Positions 34,182 through 43,260 of a stretch of 51,811 nucleotides of DNA are shown in pieces. Location: the NCBI GenBank assembly GCA_023667045.1, contig JAMPAU010000001.1, positions 1,112,783 to 1,164,593 of the forward strand. Reading direction: 5' to 3'. This DNA is from Ruminococcus flavefaciens (lineage in GTDB: Bacteria > Bacillota > Clostridia > Oscillospirales > Ruminococcaceae). A program made the position numbers and the translations under genes. The notes under the pieces were generated by a model, which did no database searches, was not told where the DNA came from, and saw nothing but the letters and a program-made list of their open reading frames with translations. Position 1 is the first letter of the stretch; the number at the start of each line of letters is the position of its first letter.

Positions 34182-36815
34182 ATGGATAACAGAAACTATG
34201 AAATAGTTGACAGCGTTGAAAAGCTCGAAAATGCTATTGAACGTGTCCGCAAGGCACAGAAAGTATTTTCGACGTACACACAGGAGCAGGTTGACAGGAT
34301 TTTTCTTGAGGCTACTTTAGCTGTCAACAAGGCACGTATACCTCTCGCCAAACTCGCTGTTGAGGAAACAGGCATGGGTATTGTTGAAGACAAGGTGATT
34401 AAAAATCACTATGCTTCTGAGTACATTTACAATAAATACAGAGATACTAAAACCTGTGGTATCATTGAGGAGAATAAGGCGTACGGCACTAAGAAAATTG
34501 CCGAACCAATAGGAGTTATTGCCGCTGTAATCCCGACCACTAACCCCACTTCTACAGCTATCTTTAAAACACTCCTCGCCCTCAAAACCCGAAACGGTAT
34601 TATAATAAGTCCGCACCCACGTGCTAAGAAATCAACAATAGAGGCTGCTAAAATAGTTCTCGAATCTGCCGTAAAAGCCGGAGCTCCGGAAGACATCATA
34701 GCATGGATAGATGTACCAAGTCTTGAAATGACTAATCTTGTCATGCGTGAGGCGGATATTATTCTTGCCACTGGTGGTCCAGGAATGGTAAAGTCGGCGT
34801 ATTCAAGCGGTAAGCCAGCACTGGGCGTTGGAGCAGGAAACACTCCGGCTATTATCGACGATTCGGCAGATATTGTACTTGCTGTAAATTCGATAATCCA
34901 TTCAAAGACTTTCGACAACGGCATGATTTGTGCATCTGAACAGTCAACAATAGTCCTTGATTCCGTATACGATAAAGTTAAAGCGGAATTTTCAGCGAGG
35001 GGCTGTTACTTCCTTGACGAAGAAGAAAAAGAAAAAGTTCGCAAGGCTATTTTAATAAACGGTTCACTCAATGCTAAGATAGTAGGACAGAGTGCCTTCA
35101 GAATTGCTGAAATCGCCGGTGTGAGTGTTCCGGAGGGTACTAAAATTCTCATAGGCGAGGTTGAAAGCACTGAACTTTCAGAGGAGTTCGCACATGAAAA
35201 ACTCTCGCCTGTCCTTGCAATGTACAGAGCAACAGACATTCAGGACGCTTTTTCAAAGGCTGAACAGCTTATAGCAGATGGCGGTTATGGTCATACGTCT
35301 TCTATTTACCTTGACGTGAAAACCCAGCAGGAAAAGCTTGATGAGTTCCAGAGCAGAATGAAAACCTGTCGTATTCTTGTTAACACACCGTCGTCGCAGG
35401 GCGGTATAGGTGACTTGTATAATTTTGACCTTGCACCGTCGCTTACACTGGGGTGCGGTTCGTGGGGCGGAAACTCCATAAGCGAAAACGTAGGCGTGAA
35501 ACATCTTCTGAATATAAAGACCGTTGCGGAGAGGAGAGAGAATATGCTGTGGTTCAGAACACCCGAAAAAATATATATGAAACGTGGCTGTCTGCCTATG
35601 GCACTCGACGAACTCGGCACGGAAATGGGCAAAAAACGTGCATTTATAGTCACTGATAAATTTCTTTACGAAAACGGCTATACCCGTCCGATAACTGACA
35701 AGCTCGAATCAATGGGCATTCAGTATGCGGTATTTTCTGATGTTGAGCCAGACCCTACTCTTGAAAGTGCTGAAAACGGTGCAAAGCAGATGACGGCATT
35801 CAAGCCCGATGTAATAATAGCACTCGGCGGTGGTTCGGCTATGGACGCAGGCAAGATTATGTGGGTTCTGTATGAACACCCCGAAGCTGATTTCATGGAT
35901 ATGGCTATGCGTTTTATGGATATAAGAAAGAGAGTATATAAATTCCCGAAAATGCGTGAAAAAGCCTCTTTTGTGGCTATTCCTACATCTGCCGGAACTG
36001 GTTCAGAGGTAACGCCTTTTGCGGTAATCACTGACGGAAAAACAGGTATAAAATATCCGCTTGCCGACTATGAGTTACTGCCGGATATGGCAATCATTGA
36101 TATTGATTTTCATATGTCAGCTCCGAAAAGTCTCACATCTGCATCGGGCATTGACGCTGTAACCCATGCCATTGAGGCTTACGGTTCAATGATGGCTACA
36201 GACTTCACGGACGGTCTCGCACTCAAGGCTTTGAAGATTATATTTGAATATCTCCCGATAGCCTATGAAAATCCGTCAGATACTGTGGCACGTGAAAAAA
36301 TGGCTAACGCTTCTACTATGGCTGGCATGGCTTTTGCGAATGCGTTTTTAGGCGTGTGTCACTCTATGGCTCATAAACTCGGAGCTTTCCACCATTTACC
36401 GCACGGAATAGCCAACGCCCTGTTGATAGAAGACGTTATGCGTTTCAATTCCTCTGAAACTCCTGCTAAAATGGGTACGTTCTCACAGTACGGACACCCT
36501 CATACCCTTGCACGCTATGCGGAAATAGCTGATACTCTCGGTCTTGGCGGTAACAGCGACAGCGAAAAACTCGATAACCTCATAAATGCTGTCCGTGAAC
36601 TCCGCCACAAAATAGGCATAAAGGACACCATAGCAGATTACGGCATTGATGAAAAGTACTTTCTTGACCGTCTCGACGAAATGACAGAGCAGGCTTTTGA
36701 TGACCAATGCACAGGTGCTAACCCACGCTATCCGCTTATGAACGAAATAAAACAGATGTATCTTAACGCTTACTACGGAAAGACTTTTGAAGAAAAAGAA
36801 TATCCCGTAAACTGA
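34182..36815 (+). CDS. adhE: Bifunctional acetaldehyde-CoA/alcohol dehydrogenase
   Basis: Fermentation enzyme of 877 residues that reduces acetyl-CoA to acetaldehyde and then ethanol with two NADH. The ATG at 34182 follows TGGAGGA; an ATG at 34164 lies before that site. The N-terminal aldehyde dehydrogenase half has the catalytic Cys in NGMICASEQS. The C-terminal iron alcohol dehydrogenase half has GGGSAMDAGK, PTSAGTGSEVTPFAV and the metal site HSMAHKLGAFHHLPHG. The enzyme forms spirosomes in relatives. A Rex site in the leader suggests derepression at high NADH, which fits its role in redox balance. Confidence 0.97.
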   Translation: MDNRNYEIVDSVEKLENAIERVRKAQKVFSTYTQEQVDRIFLEATLAVNKARIPLAKLAVEETGMGIVEDKVIKNHYASEYIYNKYRDTKTCGIIEENKAYGTKKIAEPIGVIAAVIPTTNPTSTAIFKTLLALKTRNGIIISPHPRAKKSTIEAAKIVLESAVKAGAPEDIIAWIDVPSLEMTNLVMREADIILATGGPGMVKSAYSSGKPALGVGAGNTPAIIDDSADIVLAVNSIIHSKTFDNGMICASEQSTIVLDSVYDKVKAEFSARGCYFLDEEEKEKVRKAILINGSLNAKIVGQSAFRIAEIAGVSVPEGTKILIGEVESTELSEEFAHEKLSPVLAMYRATDIQDAFSKAEQLIADGGYGHTSSIYLDVKTQQEKLDEFQSRMKTCRILVNTPSSQGGIGDLYNFDLAPSLTLGCGSWGGNSISENVGVKHLLNIKTVAERRENMLWFRTPEKIYMKRGCLPMALDELGTEMGKKRAFIVTDKFLYENGYTRPITDKLESMGIQYAVFSDVEPDPTLESAENGAKQMTAFKPDVIIALGGGSAMDAGKIMWVLYEHPEADFMDMAMRFMDIRKRVYKFPKMREKASFVAIPTSAGTGSEVTPFAVITDGKTGIKYPLADYELLPDMAIIDIDFHMSAPKSLTSASGIDAVTHAIEAYGSMMATDFTDGLALKALKIIFEYLPIAYENPSDTVAREKMANASTMAGMAFANAFLGVCHSMAHKLGAFHHLPHGIANALLIEDVMRFNSSETPAKMGTFSQYGHPHTLARYAEIADTLGLGGNSDSEKLDNLINAVRELRHKIGIKDTIADYGIDEKYFLDRLDEMTEQAFDDQCTGANPRYPLMNEIKQMYLNAYYGKTFEEKEYPVN

Positions 36816-36829
36816 AAGGAGGAAACAAA

Positions 36830-37579
36830 ATGAATACTGAAAATATAATCGCTGAGAGAATTAACAAGAAAATCTATCGTGACGGCGACAAGGTGATAAA
36901 GCTCTTCAATGAGGATTACTCACGGTCGGACGTTCTCAATGAGGCTCTCAACCATGCACGTGCGGAAGAAACAGGTCTTAATATTCCGGAACTCTATGAG
37001 GTCACTCGCATAGACGGCAGGTGGGCTATTGTCATGGAGTATATCGAGGGCGAAAATTTAGCAGACCTTATAGCTTCAAATCCGGCAAAATACGACGAAT
37101 ATATGAATCTTTTCGTTGATATTCAGCTTGAAATCCATTCAAAACGCTCACCGCTTTTAAGTCAGCTGAAAGACAAGATGAACAGAAAAATATCTCTCAC
37201 GGAGCTTGACGACACAACAAAATACGAACTCTATACACGCCTTGCAAGTACTCCAAACCACAATAAACTCTGTCACGGAGACTATACCCCCTCAAACGTC
37301 ATTATAAAGCCCGACGGCACGCCGTATATACTGGACTGGTCGCACGCTACTCAGGGCAATGCTTCGGCAGACGTTGCAAGAACCTATCTGCGTTTCTGTC
37401 TGAAAGGCAATATAGAGGGTGCTGAAAAATACCTTGACCTTTTCTGTCAGAAAACCAATACCGCAAAGAAATATGTTCAGTCATGGTGTCCGATAGTAGC
37501 CGCTTCTCAGTCCGTGAAGAAGAACCAGAAAGAGAGGGATATACTGCTTTCGTGGGTGAACGTTGTTGACTACAGCTGA
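36830..37579 (+). CDS. APH-type small-molecule kinase
   Basis: Protein-kinase-fold phosphotransferase of 249 residues in the APH (aminoglycoside phosphotransferase-like) family. The catalytic loop is LCHGDYTPSNVII (Asp and Asn), and the metal-binding Asp is in YILDWSHATQG. The N-lobe has YRDGDKVIKLF with the ATP-contacting Lys and MEYIEGENLADLI as hinge. AAAGGAGG lies upstream. It follows adhE by 14 nt, so it may be cotranscribed. The substrate is unknown; family members phosphorylate choline, sugars or antibiotics, so a resistance role should not be assumed. Confidence 0.85.
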   Translation: MNTENIIAERINKKIYRDGDKVIKLFNEDYSRSDVLNEALNHARAEETGLNIPELYEVTRIDGRWAIVMEYIEGENLADLIASNPAKYDEYMNLFVDIQLEIHSKRSPLLSQLKDKMNRKISLTELDDTTKYELYTRLASTPNHNKLCHGDYTPSNVIIKPDGTPYILDWSHATQGNASADVARTYLRFCLKGNIEGAEKYLDLFCQKTNTAKKYVQSWCPIVAASQSVKKNQKERDILLSWVNVVDYS

Positions 37580-37583
37580 TTTT

Positions 37584-37613
37584 AAAAAGGGCAGGGAAAA
37601 CCTGTCCTTTTTT
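37584..37613 (+). terminator. Terminator of the adhE-APH unit
   Basis: AAAGGGCAGG and CCTGTCCTTT pair with one G-U around a GAAAA loop, followed by T residues. Confidence 0.85.
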
Positions 37614-37634
37614 CTTTTAATTTGTTTTTATCTA

Positions 37635-37663
37635 TTGAAATTGTACAGAATAAGTGATATAAT
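37635..37663 (+). promoter_or_regulatory. Promoter of the VanY-like lipoprotein gene
   Basis: TTGAAA at 37635-37640, a 17-bp spacer and TATAAT at 37658-37663 preceded by GTGA. Confidence 0.7.
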
Positions 37664-37694
37664 ATTTTATTATAAACGAAAAGGAAGTTTTTTT

Positions 37695-38717
37695 ATGAAA
37701 AGAAAAATTATTCCTGTATTGCTTTTTGCGGTCTTGTGTACTCTTTCGGCTTGCGGAAAAGAAGATACGGGACTTGAAAACTCATTCATTGTGAACGAGG
37801 GTTCTGTGAGTGAAAATACAGAAAATATTTCGTCTGAAAGCATACAGACTACTGAAAAAAACGGCTATATCATTACTACAACAACTACCACTACCACCAC
37901 TACTACTATCGCAACTGACGAATCCGGAAATCCCATTGTAGAAACTGTAACGGCAGTACCGGAAACTCCGCCCGAAACTGTGCCGGAAACTCCTGCTGAA
38001 CCTGTAACAATACCGCCGGAAGAAATACCTACGGCTGAAACACCCTCTGAGCCGTCGGTTATAGATTATACCCCGTCAACCGCTCCGGCTAGTTCGCCCG
38101 CCTCAACCGCTGTACTTCCTGCCGACGCTCCGACAGAATGGGACTATAATTATGGTCCTGCCCCTGTGGTGTATGATATTCCCGGTATAAAATATATAGA
38201 CAACGTTCTTATTGCCAATAAATCATACAGTCTGCCAGCTGACTTCTACCCCGAACTTGATTATACCTGTCTTAATCAGTTCTATAAATTGCAGAATGAT
38301 GCATCATATGAGGGACTGAATATATATCTGTCGTCCGGATTCCGTTCATATGACTATCAGAACGAAATATACAACAACTATGTGGCAATGGACGGTCAGG
38401 AAGTAGCCGACACCTATTCTGCACGTCCCGGACATTCTGAACATCAGTCGGGTCTTGCTATCGACGTTAACCAGATTGACGATACTTTTATAGGCACTCC
38501 GGAGGCTATATGGCTTGAACAGCACTGCTATGAGTATGGCTTTATTCTGCGTTATCCTCAGTCCAAACAGGATATAACCGGCTATAAATATGAATCATGG
38601 CATATACGCTATGTCGGCACTGATTTGTCTTATAAGATTCACGCAAAGGCTGTGGAGATGGGCGACCCGTATCTTACGCTTGAAGAATATTTCGGCATTG
38701 ATTCATATTATCATTGA
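37695..38717 (+). CDS. VanY-like D-alanyl-D-alanine carboxypeptidase lipoprotein
   Basis: Peptidoglycan-trimming M15B metallopeptidase, 340 residues. The ATG at 37695 follows AAAAGGAAG. The signal peptide ends in lipobox LSACGK (Cys20), so the protein is membrane-tethered. A low-complexity linker has a run of eleven Thr and Pro/Glu/Thr repeats (about 55-155). The catalytic domain shows LSSGFRSYDYQ, zinc ligands in SEHQSGLAIDV (His and Asp) and SWHIRYVG (His), and catalytic Glu in YESWH. It removes terminal D-Ala from stem peptides. No other vancomycin-resistance genes are near, so this is a housekeeping enzyme. Confidence 0.92.
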   Translation: MKRKIIPVLLFAVLCTLSACGKEDTGLENSFIVNEGSVSENTENISSESIQTTEKNGYIITTTTTTTTTTTIATDESGNPIVETVTAVPETPPETVPETPAEPVTIPPEEIPTAETPSEPSVIDYTPSTAPASSPASTAVLPADAPTEWDYNYGPAPVVYDIPGIKYIDNVLIANKSYSLPADFYPELDYTCLNQFYKLQNDASYEGLNIYLSSGFRSYDYQNEIYNNYVAMDGQEVADTYSARPGHSEHQSGLAIDVNQIDDTFIGTPEAIWLEQHCYEYGFILRYPQSKQDITGYKYESWHIRYVGTDLSYKIHAKAVEMGDPYLTLEEYFGIDSYYH

Positions 38718-38723
38718 TTTCAC

Positions 38724-38754
38724 AAAAATCCTGCTTGCAAGGGTGGGATTTTTT
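38724..38754 (+). terminator. Terminator of the VanY-like gene
   Basis: AAAAATCC (38724-38731) pairs with GGATTTTT (38746-38753), with T residues after it. Confidence 0.75.
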
Positions 38755-38756
38755 GC

Positions 38757-38785
38757 TTGCTTTTTTCACAGCTTTGTTATATAAT
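38757..38785 (+). promoter_or_regulatory. Possible promoter of the DUF1846 gene
   Basis: TTGCTT at 38757-38762, a 17-bp spacer and TATAAT at 38780-38785. The -35 is weak. Confidence 0.45.
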
Positions 38786-38816
38786 AAATATTAAGATTAT
38801 TTAGGAGGTATTTTTT

Positions 38817-40286
38817 ATGGCTATCAGTAAAATCGGTTTTGACAATGAAAAGTATTTAAGTATGCAGTCCGAACACATCAGAGAGAGAATCGCACAGTTT
38901 GGCGACAAGCTCTATCTTGAGTTCGGCGGTAAGCTATTTGACGATTACCATGCTTCAAGGGTTCTGCCGGGATTCAAGCCGGACAGCAAGTTACAGATGC
39001 TCTTACAGCTTAAAGACGAGGCAGAAATTGTTATCGTCATCAATGCCGGAGACATCGAAAAGAACAAAGTAAGAGGAGACCTCGGCATAACCTACGACGT
39101 TGACGTTATACGTCTCTTTAATGTATTTACAAAAATCGGTCTCTATGTAAGCAGTGTGGTTCTTACCCAGTACGAAAAAAAGCCCTCTGTAGACGCTTTT
39201 CAGAACAGGCTTGAAGCTCTCGGCGTAAAGGTATACCACCACTACCATATTGACGGCTATCCCTCAAACCTCAAACGCATTATAAGCGACGACGGTTACG
39301 GAAAGAATGACTACATTGAAACTTCACGCCGTCTTGTTGTCGTAACCGCTCCCGGTCCGGGCAGTGGCAAAATGGCAACCTGTCTGTCTCAGATTTACCA
39401 CGAACACAAGAGAGGTCTCAATGCCGGATATGCTAAGTTCGAGACTTTCCCGATATGGAATATACCGCTCCGCCACCCTGTCAATATCGCCTACGAGGCT
39501 GCTACTTCAGACCTTAATGACGTTAACATGATTGACCCATTTCACCTTGAAGCTTACGGAAAAACTACCGTAAACTACAACCGTGATATTGAAATTTTCC
39601 CTGTACTTAACGCTATGTTTGAGAATATTTTAGGCGAATCTCCGTATAAGTCCCCTACAGATATGGGCGTTAATATGGCAGGCAACTGCATTATAGACGA
39701 CGAAGTTGTAAGCCGTGCATCAAAGGACGAAATTATAAGGCGTTATTACGTGGCAATGTGCGATAACCGCAAGGGTCTTATTTCCGGAGACGAAGTGTAC
39801 AAGCTTGAATTACTCATGAAACAGGCTAAAGTTACTCCCGACGACAGAAAGGTTGTATCGGCTGCACTTGCACGTGAAAAGGAAACAAACGCTCCGGCTG
39901 CTGCTATGGAACTCCCCGACGGCACTATAATTACCGGACGTACTTCTGATATGCTTGGTGCGTCGTCTGCACTACTCCTCAACGCATTGAAACATTTCGG
40001 CGGTATTCCGGACAACGTTCTCATGATGTCACCGCACGTTATCGAGCCTATCCAGAATCTTAAAGTTGAACATCTCGGCAACAACAATCCCCGCATACAC
40101 ACCGACGAAACTTTAATAGCACTTTCAATCTGTGCCAACACCGACCCCAACGCTAAAAAAGCTATGGAACAGATTTCTAAACTTCGTGGCTGTGAGGTTC
40201 ATTCTACAGTTATTCTTTCGGCAGTAGACGAGAGGATTTTCAAACGTCTCGGCGTAAATCTGACGTGTGAACCTAAGTATCAGTAA
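38817..40286 (+). CDS. DUF1846 family protein with P-loop-like motif
   Basis: Conserved cytoplasmic protein of 489 residues, the normal length for DUF1846. It begins AISKIGFDNEKYLSMQSEHI. A nucleotide-binding-like motif, TAPGPGSGKMATCLSQ (about 180-195), resembles a P-loop. HHYHIDGYPSNLKRI and NMAGNCIIDDEVV are typical conserved stretches. AGGAGG lies upstream of the ATG. The family is widespread in Firmicutes and structures exist, but no biochemical function is settled to my knowledge. A 144-residue gene begins just after its stop. Confidence 0.9.
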   Translation: MAISKIGFDNEKYLSMQSEHIRERIAQFGDKLYLEFGGKLFDDYHASRVLPGFKPDSKLQMLLQLKDEAEIVIVINAGDIEKNKVRGDLGITYDVDVIRLFNVFTKIGLYVSSVVLTQYEKKPSVDAFQNRLEALGVKVYHHYHIDGYPSNLKRIISDDGYGKNDYIETSRRLVVVTAPGPGSGKMATCLSQIYHEHKRGLNAGYAKFETFPIWNIPLRHPVNIAYEAATSDLNDVNMIDPFHLEAYGKTTVNYNRDIEIFPVLNAMFENILGESPYKSPTDMGVNMAGNCIIDDEVVSRASKDEIIRRYYVAMCDNRKGLISGDEVYKLELLMKQAKVTPDDRKVVSAALAREKETNAPAAAMELPDGTIITGRTSDMLGASSALLLNALKHFGGIPDNVLMMSPHVIEPIQNLKVEHLGNNNPRIHTDETLIALSICANTDPNAKKAMEQISKLRGCEVHSTVILSAVDERIFKRLGVNLTCEPKYQ

Positions 40287-40287
40287 T

Positions 40288-40722
40288 ATGAAGTACATAC
40301 TATACCTGCATAAAGGCTTTAAAAGCAATGATATTTCTTTTACTTTTGGTATGTCAAAACAGGAAGTCCATGACCTAATGGGCAAAGAACCGGAATATAT
40401 CATGAATACACTGGAATATTACGATGATTTCAGAGTTGACTATGACACCGATGACAAAGTATCTGCCTTTGAGTTCTTTTCGTGGGCGGACGTTGTGCTT
40501 GAAAATGATGACTTCCCCGACCTAAAAGGCATAAACCTGTTTTCTATTTCCAACAGTAAATTAGACCGGACTATAAAAAAGCATGATAGTTCCGCAGAAG
40601 TGGACGGCGTGGGGATAGTTTCCCTTAAATATGGAATAGGCACGTACTGTGAAAACTCAGACAGTGAACCAAGCGACACAGTAATTATTTTCAGAAAAGG
40701 CTATTATGACAGTCTGTTATAA
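40288..40722 (+). CDS. Hypothetical protein, 144 residues
   Basis: Soluble acidic protein starting MKYILYLHKGFKSNDISF. The first segment, GFKSNDISFTFGMSKQEVHDLMG, resembles the start of small proteins with an SmpA-like helix-turn, but I am not sure. No signal peptide. The ATG at 40288 is 2 nt after the DUF1846 stop, with no strong ribosome binding site, so translation may depend on coupling. A terminator follows at 40735. Confidence 0.65.
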   Translation: MKYILYLHKGFKSNDISFTFGMSKQEVHDLMGKEPEYIMNTLEYYDDFRVDYDTDDKVSAFEFFSWADVVLENDDFPDLKGINLFSISNSKLDRTIKKHDSSAEVDGVGIVSLKYGIGTYCENSDSEPSDTVIIFRKGYYDSLL

Positions 40723-40734
40723 GATTTTATAATA

Positions 40735-40776
40735 AAAATTCCGCACTGCTTTTTACGGCAATGCGGAAATTTTTTT
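40735..40776 (+). terminator. Bidirectional terminator
   Basis: AAATTCCGCA and TGCGGAAATTT flank an internal loop, with T-run on the plus strand and A-run on the other, between convergent genes. Confidence 0.8.
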
Positions 40777-40779
40777 GTG

Positions 40780-41067
40780 TTATTCTGTTATGATTTCGCC
40801 TGTATTAAGGTATACTGAAAAATATTCCGGTAAACCGTCCGGACTGTCCAGTGAAATCATGACAGACTGCTTATTGTCCAAATCAAAACGCAGATAATCT
40901 TCATTATATTGTACGCCGGAAATAGTGCAGTTTACTGCCGAATGAAATGTTTCAGAACTGACATGACCATATATATTGATAGTTCCCTTATCGGTTAGAA
41001 TCTGCCAGTAGTCATGTGTGCGGTTTATTCCGGTAATTTCTGCACCGATTAGTTTTTCAAGCAACAT
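40780..41067 (-). CDS. Hypothetical protein, 95 residues, coupled to aroG
   Basis: Small soluble protein with beta-strand-like pattern (GAEITGINRTHDYWQILTDKG and on). Its ATG shares one base with the aroG stop (TGATG), so it is translationally coupled to aroG. I do not recognise the family. It is the last gene of the aroC-aroG unit, before the terminator at 40735-40776. A link to aromatic synthesis is inferred only from coupling. Confidence 0.75.
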   Translation of the reverse strand: MLLEKLIGAEITGINRTHDYWQILTDKGTINIYGHVSSETFHSAVNCTISGVQYNEDYLRFDLDNKQSVMISLDSPDGLPEYFSVYLNTGEIITE

Positions 41068-42095
41068 CAGAGCAGGTCTGCAATTTCATAGATGAGCTTT
41101 TCGGACTTCTCCCAGCCAAGACATGGGTCTGTAATGGACTTGCCGTAGATATTCTCGCCGATTTTCTGTGAACCGTCCTCGATATAGCTTTCAATCATAA
41201 GACCTTTGACGAGTTTTTTAATATCGTTGCTGTGTCTCATGCTGTGGAGGATTTCCTTAGCAATACGAATCTGTTCGTTGTACTGCTTGCCGGAGTTTGA
41301 GTGGTTTGTATCAACTATCAGTGCCGGATTTAATAAGTTTTTCTGTGCATACGTATCAGAAAGTCTGATTAAGTCTTCATAGTGGTAGTTCGGGAAAGAG
41401 TTACCTCTGTCATCAACATATCCACGAAGTATAGCGTGTGCATAAGGGTTGCCGTCGCTCTTAGCCTCGCAACCTCTGTAGATAAAAGCGTGGGAGTGCT
41501 GTGCAGCGGTTATGGCGTTCATCATTACAGAGATGTCACCAGACGTGGGGTTTTTCATGCCGACGGGGATATTGACACCGCTTGAAACAAGCCTGTGCTG
41601 TTGGTTTTCTACAGACCTTGCACCTATTGCGACATATGCGAGCAAGTCGTCAAGGTAGCTGTAGTTTTCGGGATAGAGCATTTCGTCTGCACTAGTAAAG
41701 CCTGTTTCAGCCAAAGCCCTTATATGCAGGTTGCGGACAGCCACCACACCGCTTTTGAGGTCGGGCATACCTGTGGGGTTAGGCTGGTGGAGCATACCCT
41801 TGTAACCGTCGCCGGTAGTACGTGGTTTGCCTGTGTAGATTCTCGGAATGATAAAAATTTTATCCTTTACCTTTTCCTGTACCTCACGGAGACGGCTTAT
41901 ATAGTCAAGCACACTGTCTTCACGGTCTGCTGAACAAGGTCCTATAATAAGAATAAACTTGTCTTCTTCACCACTGAAAATTTTTTTGATTTCCTCATCA
42001 CGCTGTGCCTTGATGTCGATAAGTTCCTGAGAAAGAGGGTTTGCGGATTTTATTTCGTCGGGGTGGGGGAGTTCCCTTATAATATTCATAGCCAT
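41067..42095 (-). CDS. aroG: 3-deoxy-7-phosphoheptulonate synthase (AroG type)
   Basis: First enzyme of the shikimate pathway, condensing PEP with erythrose 4-phosphate. It is 342 residues of the AroG/F/H class. Motifs are LIIGPCSADRED, PRTTGDGYKGMLHQPNP, GARSVENQQHR, GMKNPTSGD and DTNHSNSGK. AAAGGAAG upstream favours the ATG at 42095; a start at 42116 would lie inside that site. It lies 24 nt after aroC on the minus strand, so early and late shikimate steps are in one unit. AroG-type enzymes are usually feedback-regulated, but which amino acid inhibits this one cannot be read here. Confidence 0.95.
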   Translation of the reverse strand: MAMNIIRELPHPDEIKSANPLSQELIDIKAQRDEEIKKIFSGEEDKFILIIGPCSADREDSVLDYISRLREVQEKVKDKIFIIPRIYTGKPRTTGDGYKGMLHQPNPTGMPDLKSGVVAVRNLHIRALAETGFTSADEMLYPENYSYLDDLLAYVAIGARSVENQQHRLVSSGVNIPVGMKNPTSGDISVMMNAITAAQHSHAFIYRGCEAKSDGNPYAHAILRGYVDDRGNSFPNYHYEDLIRLSDTYAQKNLLNPALIVDTNHSNSGKQYNEQIRIAKEILHSMRHSNDIKKLVKGLMIESYIEDGSQKIGENIYGKSITDPCLGWEKSEKLIYEIADLL

Positions 42096-42119
42096 AGTTA
42101 AAAAACTTCCTTTCATTGA

Positions 42120-43211
42120 TTATTCAGCTAACCAGTCAGTGCCGTATCTGAGTGCCAACTGGTCGCATAAAACGAGTGCAGTCACGCTGTCAATAACAAC
42201 TCTTGCACGGTGAACTATTGCGGGGTCGTGGCGACCTTTTATCTGTAGGGTGGTATTCTGCATGGTGTTGAGGTCTATAGTTTCCTGTTCCTTGTAAATG
42301 GACGGAGTAGGTTTCACAGCGGTACGGAAAACAATAGGCATACCGTTAGTTATACCGCCGAGAATACCGCCGTTGTGGTTGGTTTTAGTGCAGACTTGTC
42401 CGTTTTCTGAGAAGTAAGCGTCATTTGCTGTACTGCCGTTTTTGTCTGCTATATCGAAACCGTCGCCGAACTCAACGCCCTTTACTGCCGGAACACTGAA
42501 AAGTATATGAGCCAGTACGCCCTCTATAGTATCGAACCATGGTTCTCCCACACCTGCCGGAAGACCTGTAACGACAGTTTCAAGAGTACCGCCCACGCTG
42601 TCGCCGTTTTGTTTAGCCTTTTCGATTTTTGCTGTCATTTCGGACTTTGCATTTTCGTCAAGTACTGCAAAGTCAAGACCGTTCAAGGTGTTTATATCGT
42701 CTGTGAGATTATCGAAATCCCTGTCACGTACTCCTGCACACGTCAGTATGTGAGTACCGATATAGATTCCCTTTTTTCTGAGGGCTTTTATAGCAACCGC
42801 ACCGGAGGCAACAAGTCCGGCTGTTATACGTCCGGAAAAATGCCCACCGCCTCTGAAGTCTTGATAGCCGTGATACTTCATCTGTGCGGTATAGTCGGCA
42901 TGACCGGGGCGTGCCTTGTAAGCGAGTTCGCCGTAATCCCTGCTTCTTGTGTCGGTGTTTTCGATAATAAAAGTAATCGGCGTGCCGGTAGTCTTGCCGT
43001 TGAAGACACCGCTGACAATCTTTACTTTATCAGCTTCACGGCGTGCAGTAGACAATGCCCCTACGGATTTTCTTAGTTCCATTTGCGAGGCTATGAAATC
43101 TTCATCAACCTCAATGCCGGACGCTAAACCGTCAAGGACTGCACCTATCATAACGCCGTGACTTTCACCAAAAATAGTAACCGAAACGCTTTCACCAAAT
43201 GTATTTTTCAA
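42120..43211 (-). CDS. aroC: Chorismate synthase
   Basis: FMN-dependent lyase of 363 residues that makes chorismate from EPSP, the last shared step of aromatic synthesis. Signatures are GESHGVMIGAVLDGLASG, RARPGHADYT-like KARPGHADYTAQ, DFRGGGHFSGRITA and RHDPAIVHRARVV. These include the family histidines. AGATGATTT precedes the start. It heads the aroC-aroG-small gene unit from the promoter at 43232. Its product feeds TrpE, encoded at 24917. Confidence 0.97.
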   Translation of the reverse strand: MKNTFGESVSVTIFGESHGVMIGAVLDGLASGIEVDEDFIASQMELRKSVGALSTARREADKVKIVSGVFNGKTTGTPITFIIENTDTRSRDYGELAYKARPGHADYTAQMKYHGYQDFRGGGHFSGRITAGLVASGAVAIKALRKKGIYIGTHILTCAGVRDRDFDNLTDDINTLNGLDFAVLDENAKSEMTAKIEKAKQNGDSVGGTLETVVTGLPAGVGEPWFDTIEGVLAHILFSVPAVKGVEFGDGFDIADKNGSTANDAYFSENGQVCTKTNHNGGILGGITNGMPIVFRTAVKPTPSIYKEQETIDLNTMQNTTLQIKGRHDPAIVHRARVVIDSVTALVLCDQLALRYGTDWLAE

Positions 43212-43231
43212 ATTAAATCATCTCCCACGAA

Positions 43232-43260
43232 ATTATAACATATATTGCCGTTTATGTCAA
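43232..43260 (-). promoter_or_regulatory. Promoter of aroC-aroG
   Basis: Minus strand TTGACA (complement of 43255-43260), a 17-bp spacer and TATAAT (complement of 43232-43237). It overlaps the end of coaBC, so aroC-aroG is transcribed on its own as well. Confidence 0.75.

Noticed and set aside
36830-37579. Aminoglycoside resistance gene
   Set aside because: The fold is shared by kinases of many substrates and it sits behind adhE, not in a mobile element.
37695-38717. Vancomycin resistance cluster
   Set aside because: Only a VanY-like peptidase is present; no VanA/H/X or VanR/S genes are near.
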